From Pseudomonadota bacterium (lineage in GTDB: Bacteria; Pseudomonadota; Alphaproteobacteria; Acetobacterales; Acetobacteraceae): a stretch of DNA of 38,229 bases. The notes under the pieces were generated by a model, which had not been told where the DNA came from, made no database searches, and saw nothing but the letters and a program-made list of their open reading frames with translations. Position numbers and translations under genes: made by a program. Of this stretch, positions 19,372-31,409 are shown piece after piece. Location of the stretch: the NCBI GenBank assembly GCA_021847175.1, contig JAJZUI010000007.1:1-38229 (forward strand). The letters are read 5' to 3'. Every line of letters begins with the position of its first letter. The first letter of the stretch is position 1.

Positions 19372-21003
19372 ATGGAGGGGGATGTCTTCGCCGACCTCTC
19401 CCGCCATGTCGACCGCGCCTTCTACGGCCACCTCTACAAGGACATCGTCCAGGCCACGCTCGACCCGGTGGAACACTGGCACAGCCATGGCTGGGCCGAG
19501 CGCCGCCATCCCAACGTCTGGTTCGACACCGGCTTCTATCTCGACGCATACCCCGACATAGAACGCGCGCGGATCGATCCGCTCCTGCACTATATCCGCC
19601 ACGGCCGCGCCGAGGGCCGCCTGCCGCGCCCGCCGCGCGCCACGCGCCGCGCCATCCTCGCCGCCGCCCGCCCCGCGGCGGCGCGCCCGGCGGGCTACGA
19701 CGCGCCCCCCGATGCCCCGATCCTCGACGCCACGGAACTCGCCGCCCGCCTGCTCCACGCCATGGCGCCGGCTGCCCTGGCGAAAGGCGGCGGCCGCGTC
19801 GGCCTTGTCGTCGCCGCCAGCCACGACCGCTACATCGACATCACCGGCGGCATCCAGCTCGTGCTCGCCGACGAAATGGCGGCCTGCGCCGCCGCCGGCA
19901 CGACGCATCTGCACCTCGCCCCCGCCGTCGCGCGCATGCACCTCGCCGACGACATCGAGCCCGCCTGCCTGCTCCAGGCGACGATCGACGGCGTCTTCCA
20001 GGGCCTCGCGCCGGCCGACGCCGCCGTCGCCGCCATCGCCGAGGTCGCGCGCGCCCTGCCGCAGCGCCCGCGCCGCTTCGTCGTGCACTCTCCCCTCGGC
20101 CACCGCACGGCGACGCTCGCGGCACTCGCCGCCGCCTGCGGCCCAGATCCCGTGTTCTGGCTCCATGACCACACCTCGCTCTGCGAGGGCTACAACCTGC
20201 TGCGCAACGATCTCGACGCCTGCGGCGCCCCGCCGGCGGAGAGCATGGCCTGCCGCATCTGCGTGCACGGCGAGGGCAGGCAGGCGCACCGCGCCCGGCT
20301 GCGCGCCCTGTTCGAAGCCGTGCCGTTCCACGTCCTCGCCCCCTCGCGCGTCACCCTCGATCTCTGGCTCGCCCGCGCCGACCTGCCCTTCGCCTCCGCC
20401 CGCGTCGAGGAACCCGCGACCCTCGCGCCTCCCGCCGCGGATGTCCGTCCCGTGCCCGCAACGAACCCCGCCGCGCCGCTGCGCACGGCCTTCCTCGGCT
20501 TCCCGCTGCCCAACAAGGGCTGGCCGCTCTTCCTCGACCTCGTCACCGCCCTCGCTTTCGCGCCGCCCGACGATCACGCCTGCGCGCTCTACCAGTTCGC
20601 CACCGAGGCCGCGCTGCAGCCGATGGACCTCGTCGCCACCGTCCCGGTCCGCGTCGGCCGCGGCGCGCGTCACGCCGCCGTCGAAGCGCTCGCCCGCCAC
20701 GACATCGAGGCGGTGATCCTCCCCTCGCCCTGGCCCGAGACCTTCAGCTTCGTCGCGCACGAGGCGGTGGCGGCCGGCGCCGCGGTGCTCACCATCGAGG
20801 CCGCCGGTAACATCGCCGCCATGGTCCGCCGCCACGACGCCGGGCGCGTGTTCGAGACCGGCGAGGCGCTGATCGAGTACCTTCTCTCCGGCCGCGCCCG
20901 CGACGAGATCCGCGCCCGCCCGCGCCCGGGCCCCCGCACCATGATCCCCGGCCAGGGCAGCCTGCCGCTCCTCGAATCGCTGCTCGACGCAAGCCGCCCA
21001 TGA
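19372..21003 (+). CDS. Glycosyltransferase-like protein with N-terminal FYxxxYPDI...HYxxHG-type repeats
   Basis: VWFDTGFYLDAYPDIERARIDPLLHYIRHGRAEGRLP repeat seen in large GT proteins; C-terminal GT-B-like segment HDIEAVILPSPWPETFSFVAHEAVAAGAAVL. SD-like AGGGGGGG before ATG 19372. Confidence 0.75.
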   Translation: MEGDVFADLSRHVDRAFYGHLYKDIVQATLDPVEHWHSHGWAERRHPNVWFDTGFYLDAYPDIERARIDPLLHYIRHGRAEGRLPRPPRATRRAILAAARPAAARPAGYDAPPDAPILDATELAARLLHAMAPAALAKGGGRVGLVVAASHDRYIDITGGIQLVLADEMAACAAAGTTHLHLAPAVARMHLADDIEPACLLQATIDGVFQGLAPADAAVAAIAEVARALPQRPRRFVVHSPLGHRTATLAALAAACGPDPVFWLHDHTSLCEGYNLLRNDLDACGAPPAESMACRICVHGEGRQAHRARLRALFEAVPFHVLAPSRVTLDLWLARADLPFASARVEEPATLAPPAADVRPVPATNPAAPLRTAFLGFPLPNKGWPLFLDLVTALAFAPPDDHACALYQFATEAALQPMDLVATVPVRVGRGARHAAVEALARHDIEAVILPSPWPETFSFVAHEAVAAGAAVLTIEAAGNIAAMVRRHDAGRVFETGEALIEYLLSGRARDEIRARPRPGPRTMIPGQGSLPLLESLLDASRP

Positions 21004-22040
21004 CCATCGCCTGCTTCACCAGCTTCACCTGGGGCTACCTCGCGCGCGCCCGCGTCCTCTCGCGCACGTTGCGCGCCGCGCACCCGGACTGGCACCAGGT
21101 CGCCCTCATCGTCGACACCCCGGCCGCGGGCATGGAAGCGGCCCTCGCCGGCTTCGACGAGGTCGTCTTCGCGGCCGAACTCGGCGTGCCGGACTTCCCC
21201 GCCTTCCTGTTCCGCCACACGCTCGTCGAGGCCTGCACCGCGCTCAAGCCGCGCATGCTCGCCCGCCTGCTCGAAACCGGCGCCGAGGCCGTCGTCTACC
21301 TCGACCCCGATATCGCCGTGTTCCATCCCCTCGCCGCCGTCCTGCGCGCGCTCGAGAGCGCCTCGATCGTTCTCACCCCGCACCAGCATGCGCCCAACGA
21401 CGAACCCCAGGCGATCCACGACGCGGAACGCACCGCCCAGCTCTACGGCGTCTTCAACCTCGGCTTCGCCGCGATCCGCAACGACGGGACCGGGCGCGGC
21501 TTCGCCCGCTGGTGGCAGTCCCGCTGCGAGACCGACTGCCGCGACGCGCCGGAGGAGGGCCTGTTCACCGACCAGCGCTATTGCGATCTCGTTCCGGCCC
21601 TGTTCCCGCGCGTAGCGGTGCTGCGCGACCCCGGCTGCAACGTCGCGAGCTGGAACCTCAGCCGCCGCCTTCCCGTCGTGACGGCGGAAGGCGCGCTCGA
21701 TGTGGACGGCAGCCCGCTCGCCTTCTACCACTTCACCAAGATCGGAGACGTCGGAGACACCATGACGCGGCGCTACGCCCGTAACGAACTTCCGCTGGAG
21801 CTCGCCCACTGGTGGCAGCGCCAGGTCGCCGCCGCGGCCGTCCCCTCCATCTCCGACCGGCCCTGGGCCTGGCGGTATTTCGCCGACGGAACGCCCATCC
21901 CGCCCGGCCTGCGACGCGCCTGGCGCACCGAGCGCGACCTGCGCGCCCGCTTCGCCGATCCTTTCGCCACCGGACCTGATTCGTTCCTTGCGTGGATCGT
22001 GCACGAACGCCCGCACCTGCTCACGGCGGCGGAAACCTGA
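21000..22040 (+). CDS. GT-A type glycosyltransferase
   Basis: MTIACFTSFTWGYLARARVLSRTLRAAHPDW...ALKPRMLARLLETGAEAVVYLDPDIAVFHPL; DPD motif; ATGA overlap with the upstream gene. Confidence 0.75.
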   Translation: MTIACFTSFTWGYLARARVLSRTLRAAHPDWHQVALIVDTPAAGMEAALAGFDEVVFAAELGVPDFPAFLFRHTLVEACTALKPRMLARLLETGAEAVVYLDPDIAVFHPLAAVLRALESASIVLTPHQHAPNDEPQAIHDAERTAQLYGVFNLGFAAIRNDGTGRGFARWWQSRCETDCRDAPEEGLFTDQRYCDLVPALFPRVAVLRDPGCNVASWNLSRRLPVVTAEGALDVDGSPLAFYHFTKIGDVGDTMTRRYARNELPLELAHWWQRQVAAAAVPSISDRPWAWRYFADGTPIPPGLRRAWRTERDLRARFADPFATGPDSFLAWIVHERPHLLTAAET

Positions 22041-22042
22041 CG

Positions 22043-23071
22043 ATGGCGCGCCATCCCGCACCCCGTCATCTCGTCGTCGGCGGCGCCGGCTATGTCGGCT
22101 CGCATCTCGTGGCGGAGCTTCTGTCGCGCGGCGAGGACGTCACGGTCTTCGACGACCTTTCCACCGGCCACGCGGCCGCCATCCTGCCCGGCGCGCACTT
22201 CGTCCGCGCCAGCCTCGCCGACCAGGCAGCCGTCGACGCCGTCCTCGCCGACGGCCCGTGGCACGCCGTGTTCCATTTCGCCGCCCTCTCGCTGGTCGGC
22301 GATTCCATGCGCGAGCCCCTGCGCTACCTGCGCCGCAACATCGGCGAGGGCCTCACCCTCATCGATTCCTGCGTCCGCCATGGCGTGAAGCGCTTCGTCC
22401 TCTCCTCCACCGCCGCCCTGTTCGGCACCGCAGGCGACGGCCCGATCTCCGAATCCACCCCGATCGACCCCGGCTCGCCCTACGGCGAAAGCAAATGGGC
22501 GCTGGAACGCGCGCTGGCCTGGACGTCGCGCATCCACGGGTTACGCTACGCCGCGCTGCGCTACTTCAACGCCGCCGGCGCCGACGCGCAGGGAAGGCTC
22601 GGCGAGGACCACGCGCCGGAAACCCACCTCATCCCGCTGACCATCGACGCCGCGCTCGGCCGCCGCCCGCCGCTCACCGTCTTCGGCGCCGACTACGCGA
22701 CGCCGGACGGCACCGCGATCCGCGACTACGTCCACGTCACCGACCTCGCCACGGCGCATCTCGCGGCGCTCGCGCTGCTCGAAAAGGACCGTGACGCCGT
22801 CTTCAACCTCGGTACCGGCTCCGGCAACTCGGTGCGCGAGGTCATCGCGGCGGTGGAACGTGTCTCGGGCCGGCCCGTGCCGCACACGCTCGGCCCCCGC
22901 CGCGCCGGCGACCCGCCCGTCCTCGTCGCCGCGTCCGACGCCATCGCCGCCGCCACCGGCTGGTCGCCCCGCTTCCGCACGCTGGACGAAATCGTCGCCA
23001 CCGCGCTGGCCTGGCGCCAGGCGCATCCGCGCGGCTATGACGACGCCATGCCCGATTCCCGCGCTTCATGA
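22043..23071 (+). CDS. galE: UDP-glucose 4-epimerase (GalE-type SDR)
   Basis: HLVVGGAGYVGSHLVAELLSRGEDVTVFDDLSTGH...LSSTAALFG...SPYGESKWALE; DYVHVTDLATAHL. Confidence 0.92.
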   Translation: MARHPAPRHLVVGGAGYVGSHLVAELLSRGEDVTVFDDLSTGHAAAILPGAHFVRASLADQAAVDAVLADGPWHAVFHFAALSLVGDSMREPLRYLRRNIGEGLTLIDSCVRHGVKRFVLSSTAALFGTAGDGPISESTPIDPGSPYGESKWALERALAWTSRIHGLRYAALRYFNAAGADAQGRLGEDHAPETHLIPLTIDAALGRRPPLTVFGADYATPDGTAIRDYVHVTDLATAHLAALALLEKDRDAVFNLGTGSGNSVREVIAAVERVSGRPVPHTLGPRRAGDPPVLVAASDAIAAATGWSPRFRTLDEIVATALAWRQAHPRGYDDAMPDSRAS

Positions 23072-25623
23072 CCGGCGACGAACTCGCAACGATTCTCACC
23101 GCCGCGCCCGACGCCGGCTACCCGGCCTGGGCTCGTTTCGACGCCGACTTCTACCGCGTCACCAACCCCACGGTCGGCATCCGAGCCGGCGAGGCGCCGG
23201 AAGCCGCTCTGCTGCGCCACTACATCCAGGTCGGCCGCTTCCAGGGCGCCTCGCCCAACGCCTGGTTCGACGAGGCCTGGTATCTCGCCCGCCACGGGGA
23301 GGTCGCGGACCTCGTCGCCGACGGCCGCCCCATCGCCGGGAGCGGGGCCATCGAGAGCGGCTTCGAGCACTACCTCCTGCTCGGCCACGCCTCGCTCTCG
23401 CCGCACTGGCTGTTCGACGCCCCGCGCTACCGCGAGCAGGTGAGCGAGCGCGCGCTCGCCGCCGGCGGCTCTACGGATCTCTACGACCACTACCTGCGTT
23501 CCGGCGCCCGCCGCGGCATCACCGCCCACGCCCTGTTCGAGCCCGACTTCTACCGCGAAGCCAACGGCGTCACCCTCGCGGCACTGCCGGCGGAGGGCGC
23601 CTACGGCCACTACCTCACCCGGCTCTGGCGCGACGCGGAAGAGGGCTGGACGTCGCCCGATATCGACCTCGTCGCCACGCGTCGCGACGCGGCCTGCAAC
23701 GACGCCATCGCCGAGGCAAGCGCGCGCGGCGCGCTGCATCACGGGCTCGCGGCCGGCGGGCTCGCCACCTTCCCGCCCGCCCTCGCCACGGGCCTGCGCA
23801 ACCTCGCGGCCGAACCGTCCCTGGGCGGCATCGACATCGTTGGCGCACACGAGGCCGCCGGCGGCTGGTTCGTCGCCGGCTGGCTCGGCCGCGCCGGCAT
23901 GGGGCGGGACGCCGTTCTCCTCGCGCCCGGCGAACCGGTCGTGATCGCGCTGCGCATGGCGCACGGCACGCTCGCGGCCCGGGCCACGATCGGCCTGTTC
24001 CCCCGTCAGGATCTCGAGGGTCGCGGCGACGGGTTTCTCGCCTTCATCCCCGCCGCGGAGGGCCTGGCCTCGGGCGAGATCCGGCGCATCCACGTGGTCG
24101 GCGAAGCCGCGTCCTGGTGCCTCCCGATGCCACCCGACCTGCGCCCGACGCCGGCATCCGGGCTCGCCCCCGCGCTGCGCCCCATCGCCGAGCGGCTGCT
24201 CTGCCCCGATGCCGCGAGCGCCATCGGCCGCCATCTCGCCCATCCCGTTCCCGACGGCGGCGACACGCTGGCGCAACTGCCGGAGCGCGTCCTCCTCGAG
24301 GTCGACGAGGCGATCGCGCTGCCGGGCGGCGACCTCCTCCTCGCCGGCTGGCACCTCGCCCGCCCGGGCGCCGTGCGCGCGATCCGCCTCCGCCGCGGCT
24401 GGCGCTCGCGCCCGATCCGCCTCGAGCAGGGCATCGTCATCGAGCGGCCCGACGTGCGCGATACCGTCGGGCGCGAAACCGGGCTCGCCAAACTCCGCTG
24501 CGGCTTCATGCTGCGCCTCTCGGGCGTGTTCCGCCCCGGCGAGGACGCGAGCGCGGGCGCACAGCCTTGTATCGAAATCGAACTGGAATCCGGCGCCATC
24601 GCGCATCGCCCCGTCACCGTCGGCTCGCGCGCGGGGCTCGCCGCCATCCGCTTCATCCTCGACCGCACCGACCCTCCCTTCGGCGACGCCGCCACCCCGT
24701 TCGACCGCGTCGCCGGCCCGGCCATCGCCGCCCTGCAGGCGAGCCGCATGGCTGAGCCCGCGCATGCGCGCCGCCTGGACTTCGGGCAGCCGCACCCCGC
24801 CCCGCGCGTCAGCGTCATCGTCACCCTCTACGGCCGCGTCGACTTCCTTGATTTCCAGCTCGGCATCGAGGCCGCGCAACTGGCGCAGAACCGCGGCCCG
24901 GCGCCCGCGATCGAACGCCTCTACGTGCTCGACGACCCGCCGCGCGCGCGCGAGACGGAAAACCTCGCCGCCGGCGCGCATCTGCGCTTCGCACTTCCGT
25001 TCTCGCTGCTCTCGCTCGGCGAGAACCGCGGTTTCGCGGGCGCCAACAACGCCGGCCTCGGCGAGGCGCGCGGCACCTATGTCTGCTTCCTCAACTCCGA
25101 CGTCTTTCCCGGCACGCGGGACTGGGCGCTGCGCCTCGCCGACCGGCTCGACGCGGATCCCACGCTCGGCGCCATCGGCGCCCGCCTGCTCTACGAGGAC
25201 GGCTCCATCCAGCACGACGGCATGACCTTCCGCCGCGTCCCCCGCGTCGGTCCCTGGCGCTTCCCGGACCACCCCGGCAAGGGCCTCCGCCCGGACGCGA
25301 GCCGCGGCGCGCACCGCGTCATCGCCGCGACCGGCGCCTGCCTGATGATGCGCCGCGACCTCGCCATCGCCCTCGGCGGCTTCGACGAAGCCTATCCCGT
25401 CGGCGACTTCGAGGATTCCGATCTCTGCATGAAGCTGCACGCCATGGGCCTCGGCATCGCGGTGGACCGCGACACCGTGCTCTACCATCTGGAACGCCAG
25501 TCCCAGGCCGGCTCGGCGGAGCATTGGCGCATGCAGCTCACGCTGTTCAACGCCTGGCAGCACGAACGGCGCTGGCAGCGCCTGCTCGACCGCCCTTTGC
25601 TCAACGGGGCGGAGCGCGCATGA
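23068..25623 (+). CDS. Glycosyltransferase family 2 protein with N-terminal FY/HY repeats
   Basis: N-terminal repeats (FDADFYRVTNP...LLRHYIQVGRFQGASPNAWFDEAWYLARHGEV) and C-terminal GT2 (RVSVIVTLYGRVDFL...SLGENRGFAGANNAGLGEARGTYVCFLNSDV). Confidence 0.88.
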   Translation: MTGDELATILTAAPDAGYPAWARFDADFYRVTNPTVGIRAGEAPEAALLRHYIQVGRFQGASPNAWFDEAWYLARHGEVADLVADGRPIAGSGAIESGFEHYLLLGHASLSPHWLFDAPRYREQVSERALAAGGSTDLYDHYLRSGARRGITAHALFEPDFYREANGVTLAALPAEGAYGHYLTRLWRDAEEGWTSPDIDLVATRRDAACNDAIAEASARGALHHGLAAGGLATFPPALATGLRNLAAEPSLGGIDIVGAHEAAGGWFVAGWLGRAGMGRDAVLLAPGEPVVIALRMAHGTLAARATIGLFPRQDLEGRGDGFLAFIPAAEGLASGEIRRIHVVGEAASWCLPMPPDLRPTPASGLAPALRPIAERLLCPDAASAIGRHLAHPVPDGGDTLAQLPERVLLEVDEAIALPGGDLLLAGWHLARPGAVRAIRLRRGWRSRPIRLEQGIVIERPDVRDTVGRETGLAKLRCGFMLRLSGVFRPGEDASAGAQPCIEIELESGAIAHRPVTVGSRAGLAAIRFILDRTDPPFGDAATPFDRVAGPAIAALQASRMAEPAHARRLDFGQPHPAPRVSVIVTLYGRVDFLDFQLGIEAAQLAQNRGPAPAIERLYVLDDPPRARETENLAAGAHLRFALPFSLLSLGENRGFAGANNAGLGEARGTYVCFLNSDVFPGTRDWALRLADRLDADPTLGAIGARLLYEDGSIQHDGMTFRRVPRVGPWRFPDHPGKGLRPDASRGAHRVIAATGACLMMRRDLAIALGGFDEAYPVGDFEDSDLCMKLHAMGLGIAVDRDTVLYHLERQSQAGSAEHWRMQLTLFNAWQHERRWQRLLDRPLLNGAERA

Positions 25624-26862
25624 GCGCCGGCGCGAAATCCCGCGTGCTCGTCGCCGCCCACTCCCATCCGGAGCTGACGAAGGGCGGCGCCGAAATCGCC
25701 GCCTGGCAGCTGCACCACGCCATCGCCGCCGGCGGCGCCTGGGAATCCACCTTCCTCGGCTGCGGCGGTACGCCTCGACCCGGCCCCTCGATCGGCCAGC
25801 CGATGGGGCCCGGCCAGTACCTCTACACCCCGGGCGAGTTCGACTGGTTTACGTTTACCAACCGTAACGAACGCTTCCCCGAGGACTTCGCTGGCCTGCT
25901 CGCCAAGCTGCGGCCGCGGGTCGTGCATTTCCACCACTACGCGCAGTTCGGGGTCGAGGCCTTCGCCATCGCGCGGCGCGCCGCGCCCGAGATCCGCCTC
26001 GTCCTCACGCTCCACGAGTTCCAAGCCATCTGCAACCATTTCGGCCAGATGGTCACCCGCCCGCAGCGCAGCCTGTGCACGCAGGCAACCCTGGTCGCCT
26101 GCCATCGCTGCTTCCCCGAGCGGGCCACGGTCGACCTCTTCCTGCGCGAGCACTGGCTCAGATCCTTCTTCGGCCTGATCGACGCCTTCGTCGCACCCAG
26201 CCGCTTCCTCGCCGAGCGCTACATCGCCTGGGGCCTGCCACGCGAGCGCATGCACGTCATCGGCAACGCCACCGCCGCCGCGGCGGAGCTTCCGCACCGC
26301 CCGCGCCGCTCGCGGCGCCTGCAGCTCGGTTTCTTCGGCCAGATGTCGCTGCTCAAGGGCATCGGCGTGCTGCTCGACGCCGCGGAGGACCTCGCCGACG
26401 AGCCGGACGTCGTCATCAACATCCACGGCGACGACCGCAACCAGCCGGAGGCGTTCCGCGAGGAGCTTGCCGCCCGGCTCGCCCGCGCGCCGCAGAACGT
26501 CCGCCTGCACGGCCCCTACGACAACGCCCGCGTCGACGCGCTGATGCGCGGCATGGATGCGATCGTCATGCCCTCGGTGTGGTGGGAGAACGCGCCGGTG
26601 GTGATCGAGGAGGCGCTGCGCAACCGCGTGCCCGTCCTCTGCTCGGACATCGGCGGCATGGCGGAGGCGGTGCGCGAGGGCCTCGACGGATTCCACTTCT
26701 CCGTCGGCAGCGGCACCGAACTCGCCGCCCTGATCCGCGAGCTCGCGGCGGAACCGCAGCGCCTCGCCGCCCTCGCCCAGACGATGCGCACGCCGCCGAC
26801 GCCCGCCGAGGTCGCCGCGAGCCACATCGCCCTCTACGAGCGCCTGCTTCCCGCGGAGCCGC

Positions 26863-26888
<26 letters not shown>
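25620..26888 (+). CDS. Glycosyltransferase family 4 protein
   Basis: [25 protein letters not shown]...[23 protein letters not shown]...[43 protein letters not shown] overlap with the upstream GT2 gene. Confidence 0.92.
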
Positions 26889-28053
<1,165 letters not shown>

Positions 28054-28065
28054 GCGTGAGCCTCC

Positions 28066-28953
28066 TCAGTCGCCCTGGAACACCGGCTTCTGCCGCGCCG
28101 CGAACGCGTGGTAGGCGCGCGCGAAATCCTCGGTCTGCATGCAGATCGCCTGCGCCTGCGCCTCCGCCTCGATCGCGGCGTCGATACCCATGTCCCATTC
28201 CTGCTCCAGGCAGGTCTTGGTCATCGCGTGCGCGAAGCCAGGCCCCGCGGCGATCTCCGCCGCCAGCGCCCGCGCACTGGCGGCGAGTTCCTCCGGTGCG
28301 ACGACCCGGTTCAGGAAACCCCAGGCGAGTGCCTCGTCCCCAGGCAGCGCGCGGCCGGTGAACAGCAACTCGCTTGCCCGCCCATGCCCCACGATGCGCG
28401 GCAGGATCGCGCACGCACCCATGTCCGCTCCCGCCAGCCCCACGCGCACGAACAGGAACGCCGTCCTGCTGCGCGCCGTCCCGATCCGCATGTCGGAGGC
28501 CATCGCCAGGATTGCCCCCGCGCCGGCGCATACGCCGTCGATCGCGGCGACGATCGGCTGCGGGCAGGCGCGCATCGCCTGCACCACCGCGCCGGTCATC
28601 CGCGTGAAGCGCAGCAGCGCGTCCATGTCGCCCGCCCGCTTCAGCGCCACCAGCGGCCCAATGATCTCGTGCACGTCGCCGCCGGAACAGAAATTCCCGC
28701 CCTCGCCCGCAATCACCACCGCCCGCACCGCGCGCCTCGCGGAACGCAGCGCGCGGAACAGGTCGCGCAGCTCCGCATAGCTCTCGAAAGTCAGCGGGTT
28801 CTTCCGCTCCGGCCGGTTCAGCGTGATGGTCCCGATCCCGTCCGCCACCTCCCACCTCACGTGCCGGGCGCGATAGGAAACGGGATCGCCGATCGGCTGC
28901 GGCGGCGGCGCCACGTCGGGCTGCGTGGTGCTGGCGCTGGTGGTGCTCGACAT
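28066..28953 (-). CDS. Enoyl-CoA hydratase/isomerase family protein
   Basis: [31 protein letters not shown]...[19 protein letters not shown]...[31 protein letters not shown] 28953 preferred in ORF 28066..28989. Confidence 0.94.
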   Translation of the reverse strand: MSSTTSASTTQPDVAPPPQPIGDPVSYRARHVRWEVADGIGTITLNRPERKNPLTFESYAELRDLFRALRSARRAVRAVVIAGEGGNFCSGGDVHEIIGPLVALKRAGDMDALLRFTRMTGAVVQAMRACPQPIVAAIDGVCAGAGAILAMASDMRIGTARSRTAFLFVRVGLAGADMGACAILPRIVGHGRASELLFTGRALPGDEALAWGFLNRVVAPEELAASARALAAEIAAGPGFAHAMTKTCLEQEWDMGIDAAIEAEAQAQAICMQTEDFARAYHAFAARQKPVFQGD

Positions 28954-29004
28954 GGGGCGTCCTCCCGCTTCGACGCGGTCAGCCACCATGCCCCGGCGGT
29001 GCTG

Positions 29005-30069
29005 TCAACGCGGCTCCCCCGCGGCGCGCAACGCGAGCCGGCCCAGCCTGCCGAGCGCGCGCCGGACCAGCGGCCGCGGTGGTGGCGGCGGCGGTGGCGG
29101 CGGCGGTGGTGGAGGCGGCGGCGGGGGTTCAGGCTCGGGCAGCACCGCTTCCTCGACCGGCCGCCGCGCCGCCATCAGCGCCTCGATCCCCGTGAACGGC
29201 ACGCCGTGATGGGCGAGATCCGGTACGTCGAGCAGCCGGACCTCATGCACCGGCCCCAGCCGGTCGAGCTTCAGGCAGGCCAGGACAGAGAAATCCTTGC
29301 GGTCGAGCAGCCACAGACTGCCATTGCTGTGCGCCCGCATCGCGCGCCCGCCGCGCTCGCTCTCGCCCACCAGTATGTGATCCGCGCTCGCCGCGAGCCC
29401 GCGCGTGTACCCGCCGGTCGGCGAGCGCCAAAGCGTCTCCCCGCTCAGGAGATTGACCAGCGACGCCGTTTCGCTCGCGCAGCCGATCAGCACGCCCGTC
29501 CCGGCCGGCCAGATATTGTGCCCGCCGCCGATGCCGCTGCACGCCACGCGCTCGACGAGTTCCAGCCGCGGCAGCGAATAGCGCGCCGCGTACGACTCCC
29601 GGCCGAAATTATGAGCGAGCACCCACATTTCCTCGCGCCCCACATGGACGGAGTTGAGGTGATCGCCAGCCCGGTCCTCGAGCGACAGCCGGTCCCAGTG
29701 CAGCGGCGACAGGCGCAGCTCGCGCACCCAGCCGCTCGCGGGGTCGATCACCGCAACGCAGTTGCGCCCGGTGTTGGTGGCATAGATCAGCCCGTCCAGC
29801 CCGCAGGCGATCTGGTGCGGCTGCGACAGCGCATAGGCGTCAAGCCGCCGCGGTCCCACGCGCACCGCCCCCACCTCGGAGAGCGCGTAGCTCGAGACAT
29901 CGCGCAGGCCGTTGTTGTCGAGATGCGAATGCGACGTAACAAGCTGGGAATCACCGGGGAACCACGAAATCCCGTAATATTCCGGTTCGGAATTCTCCAG
30001 CAGACTCAGTTCGTTCCGAGTCAAATCAGCCAGAACGATACAATTGGATGTAGAAACGACCGCCAGCAT
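29005..30069 (-). CDS. Predicted beta-propeller-like protein with C-terminal polyproline tract
   Basis: Repeated blade-like segments (PHQIACGLDGLIYATNTGRNCVAVIDPASG, DHLNSVHVGREEMWVLAHNFG); 17 consecutive Pro codons near the C-terminus. Confidence 0.65.
   Translation of the reverse strand: MLAVVSTSNCIVLADLTRNELSLLENSEPEYYGISWFPGDSQLVTSHSHLDNNGLRDVSSYALSEVGAVRVGPRRLDAYALSQPHQIACGLDGLIYATNTGRNCVAVIDPASGWVRELRLSPLHWDRLSLEDRAGDHLNSVHVGREEMWVLAHNFGRESYAARYSLPRLELVERVACSGIGGGHNIWPAGTGVLIGCASETASLVNLLSGETLWRSPTGGYTRGLAASADHILVGESERGGRAMRAHSNGSLWLLDRKDFSVLACLKLDRLGPVHEVRLLDVPDLAHHGVPFTGIEALMAARRPVEEAVLPEPEPPPPPPPPPPPPPPPPPRPLVRRALGRLGRLALRAAGEPR
29077..29127 (-). repeat. 17-codon CCN (polyproline) trinucleotide repeat
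   Basis: Counted directly on + strand: cgg tgg tgg cgg cgg cgg tgg cgg cgg cgg tgg tgg agg cgg cgg cgg ggg. Confidence 0.9.
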
Positions 30070-30167
30070 CGCAGGGCCCTACTCGCAGTTTTCGCGCCCC
30101 GGCGCAATCCGCCGAACCCCGCCGCAACCAGGCCGCCGGGTTCCGGCGCGCATGGCGTGGGCGTTCA

Positions 30168-30243
30168 TGGTGAGCCCGGTGGGAATCGAACCCACGACCC
30201 CAAGATTAAAAGTCTCGTGCTCTACCGACTGAGCTACGGGCTC
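30168..30243 (-). tRNA. tRNA-Lys (UUU anticodon), CCA encoded
   Basis: Minus strand GAGCCCGTAGCTCAGTCGGTAGAGCACGAGACTTTTAATCTTGGGGTCGTGGGTTCGATTCCCACCGGGCTCACCA: acceptor GAGCCCG/CGGGCTC, loop CTTTTAA, T-arm GGTTCGATTCC. Confidence 0.97.
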
Positions 30244-30330
30244 ATCCCATGCGTCGGGCGCCGCGCGGCGGCTCCGGCGCCTTCAACGCCAGAACCGCCC
30301 GCGATGCAAGGCCACTCTTCCCGCCCGGCC

Positions 30331-30900
30331 TCACTTCGGCGCGTTGGCCATCCGCATGGTGATGATGCGGTCCGGGTTGGTGACCATTCCGTTCGGCCCC
30401 GAGCCCTTCTTGATCTCGTCGACATACTGCATGCCCGAAATCACCTGGCCGAAGATCGTGTACTGCCCGTCGAGGAACGGCGCCGGCGCGAAGCAGATGA
30501 AGAACTGGCTGTCCGCGCTGTTCGGGTCGGAGGAGCGCGCCGCCCCGACCGTGCCGCGCAGGAACTTGCGCTGCGTCGTGAACTCCGCCGGCACGTGGCC
30601 GAGATTGCTGCCGCCCATGCCGGTCCCGGTCGGGTCGCCGCCCTGCGCCATGAACCCCGCGATCACGCGGTGGAACGGCGTGTTGTCGTAGAAGTGCTCC
30701 TTCACCAGCTCCTTGAAATGCGCCACCATCTTCGGCGCGATATCGGGCAGCAGCTGGATCACCACCTGCCCGTATTTCAGGTCCATGTAGACCTCGTTGG
30801 ACAGGTCGGCGGCTTCGGCTTCGCTCATGTTGATTCCGTTCAGCGGTGTTGCAAGCAGGGGGGCGGCGAGCAGGGAACGCGAAAAAGTCCGGCGCTTCAT
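30331..30900 (-). CDS. Peptidylprolyl isomerase, cyclophilin type
   Basis: Signal-like N-terminus; FHRVIAGFMAQGGDPTGTGMGGSNLG...FFICFAPAPFLDGQYTIFGQVISGM. Confidence 0.95.
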   Translation of the reverse strand: MKRRTFSRSLLAAPLLATPLNGINMSEAEAADLSNEVYMDLKYGQVVIQLLPDIAPKMVAHFKELVKEHFYDNTPFHRVIAGFMAQGGDPTGTGMGGSNLGHVPAEFTTQRKFLRGTVGAARSSDPNSADSQFFICFAPAPFLDGQYTIFGQVISGMQYVDEIKKGSGPNGMVTNPDRIITMRMANAPK

Positions 30901-30904
30901 GGGG

Positions 30905-31409
30905 CTACTCCTGGTCCTTGCGGCGAACGCGCGTATGCATGCGCGCCAGCGTCGAGGCCGGCACGAAGGAGGCGATGTCGCCGCCCAGCATCGCCACCTC
31001 CTTCACGAGCTTGGAGGAAATGAACTGATGCCGCTCGCTCGCCATCAGGAACACGGTCTGGATCTCGCGCGCGAGCCGGTAGTTCATGCCAGCCATCGCG
31101 AACTCGTAGTCGAAATCAGTCACCGCGCGCAGCCCGCGCACGATCATCTGCGCCCCCACCTCCTGCGCGAACTCGATCAGCAGCTTGTCGAACGGCTTCA
31201 CCTCGATGCGCGCGCCGGTGTCCGCCGCGATCGGCAGGCATTCCATCTCCACCAGTTCCACCCGCTCCGCCAGCTCGAACAGCGGCCCCTTGCCGGCGTT
31301 CATCGCCACGCCCACCACCAGCCGGTCCACCAGCCTCGCCGCGCGGCCGATGATGTCGAGATGCCCGTTCGTCACCGGGTCGAACGTGCCGGGATACAGC
31401 GCCACGCGC

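Noticed and set aside
30044-30232. 62-aa ORF containing SPVGIEPTTPRLKVSCSTD
   Set aside because: Well-known spurious ORF produced by translating the complement of a tRNA gene.
30168-30243. tRNA-Lys as an island attachment site
   Set aside because: No integrase, no obvious att-like duplicated tRNA 3' end nearby; flanks look like normal chromosome.
28108-31023. 971-aa plus-strand ORF spanning four genes and the tRNA
   Set aside because: Reads through antisense of several conserved genes and the tRNA; contains the classic tRNA-antisense string GGNRTHDPKIKSLVLYRLSYG.
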